Below are positions 5,361 through 5,739 of a DNA stretch of 5,739 nucleotides, in pieces. The number at the start of each line of letters is the position of its first letter. The first letter of the stretch is position 1. Source of the DNA: an uncultured Devosia sp. (GTDB taxonomy: Bacteria; Pseudomonadota; Alphaproteobacteria; Rhizobiales; Devosiaceae); the NCBI GenBank assembly GCA_946480655.1, contig CAMLKN010000153.1, positions 1-5,739 on the forward strand. The letters run 5' to 3'. A program made the translations under genes and the position numbers. A model generated the notes under the pieces. The model had not been told where the DNA came from. It saw only the letters and a program-made list of their open reading frames with translations, and did not search any database.

Positions 5361-5425
5361 GCTGGCAATGGCCCGGCACCCCGATACGCCCGTGTTTGAC
5401 CGATACCGACGCCGAGCGCAATCCC

Positions 5426-5739
5426 ATGATCTTGTCCTTGTTTCGCAAGAAGACTGCCACAGAGCCAGTTTACGCCGTGTATAATTCCATTGTGGCGCAA
5501 TCCCGGCAGCCGGTTTTCTATGCCGAGATGGGTGTGCCCGACACGGTGACAGGGCGGTTCGACATGATCAGCCTGCACATGGCCCTGCTGTTCCGCCGCC
5601 TCCGGCATGGTCCACAGTCGGCCAAGGATTTCAGTCAGGCCGTTTTTGACCTCTTCTTCAAGGATATGGACCGCTCGCTCCGCGAAATGGGTGTCAGCGA
5701 CCTGGGCGTGCCCAAGAAGATCCAGAAGATGGGCAACCT
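5426..5739 (+). CDS. Ubiquinol-cytochrome c chaperone (CBP3-like), N-terminal part
   Basis: The frame runs from ATG 5426 to the window edge, giving 104 codons. Proteins of the Ubiq_cyt_C_chap family, homologous to mitochondrial CBP3, assist cytochrome b synthesis and assembly of the respiratory bc1 complex. Visible signatures are YNSIVAQSRQPVFYAEMGVPDT (residues 19-40; VPDT closes it), GRFDMISLHMALLFRRL, and the highly conserved FDLFFKDMDRSLREMGV followed by SDLGVPKKIQKMGN at the cut end. The first residues (ILSLFRKK) may associate with the membrane surface; no signal peptide is seen. The Shine-Dalgarno is weak (CGAG near 5413-5416), so the exact start is less certain than the identity. A leader of about 125 bases separates it from its likely promoter. 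The 3' part lies beyond the window. Confidence 0.9.
   Translation, partial: MILSLFRKKTATEPVYAVYNSIVAQSRQPVFYAEMGVPDTVTGRFDMISLHMALLFRRLRHGPQSAKDFSQAVFDLFFKDMDRSLREMGVSDLGVPKKIQKMGN

Overview
The window is GC-rich and gene-dense. It reads as a chromosomal housekeeping region of an alphaproteobacterium, most likely Hyphomicrobiales (Devosia-like). The reasons are the order glyA–nrdR–ribH–nusB, a small DUF6898-type gene upstream of glyA, a divergent bamE / cytochrome bc1 chaperone pair, and promoter-like elements close to the alphaproteobacterial CTTGAC-N17-CTATAT pattern. The genus is an inference; no rRNA or other decisive marker is present. There is no mobile element, CRISPR array, tRNA or phage gene.

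Layout. 1-60: last 19 codons of a gene whose tail resembles L,D-transpeptidases, followed by an intrinsic terminator (85-116). 161-373: a 70-residue DUF6898-like protein. 374-637: a 264-base leader whose main content is a clear ZTP (pfl-type) riboswitch at 428-500, with P1, P2, P3 and the GGCG/CGCC pseudoknot all readable. A 38-codon upstream ORF (525-641) follows it and overlaps the glyA start as ATGA. 638-1936: glyA. 1955-2434: nrdR. 2557-3030: ribH. 3031-3516: nusB, with no bases between it and ribH. 3580-4773: an MFS transporter of unknown substrate. 4775-4803: a strong hairpin terminator serving mainly the minus strand. 4823-5260, minus strand: bamE. 5261-5425: divergent control region. 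5426 to the end: start of a ubiquinol-cytochrome c chaperone (CBP3-like) gene, cut by the window edge.

How it fits together. Serine hydroxymethyltransferase feeds one-carbon units into folate and purine synthesis. ZTP/ZMP accumulates when 10-formyl-THF is short, so a ZTP sensor ahead of glyA makes metabolic sense. glyA-nrdR and ribH-nusB are tightly packed on the plus strand and may be read as one or two transcripts, linking one-carbon, deoxynucleotide and flavin supply with transcription antitermination. bamE and the bc1 chaperone concern the envelope and respiratory chain and form a separate divergent unit.

Most worth a second look: the ZTP riboswitch joined to a possible coupling ORF, with an alternative pairing over that ORF's ribosome binding site; and a ribH that stands without ribD/ribE and departs from the usual active-site motifs at several positions.
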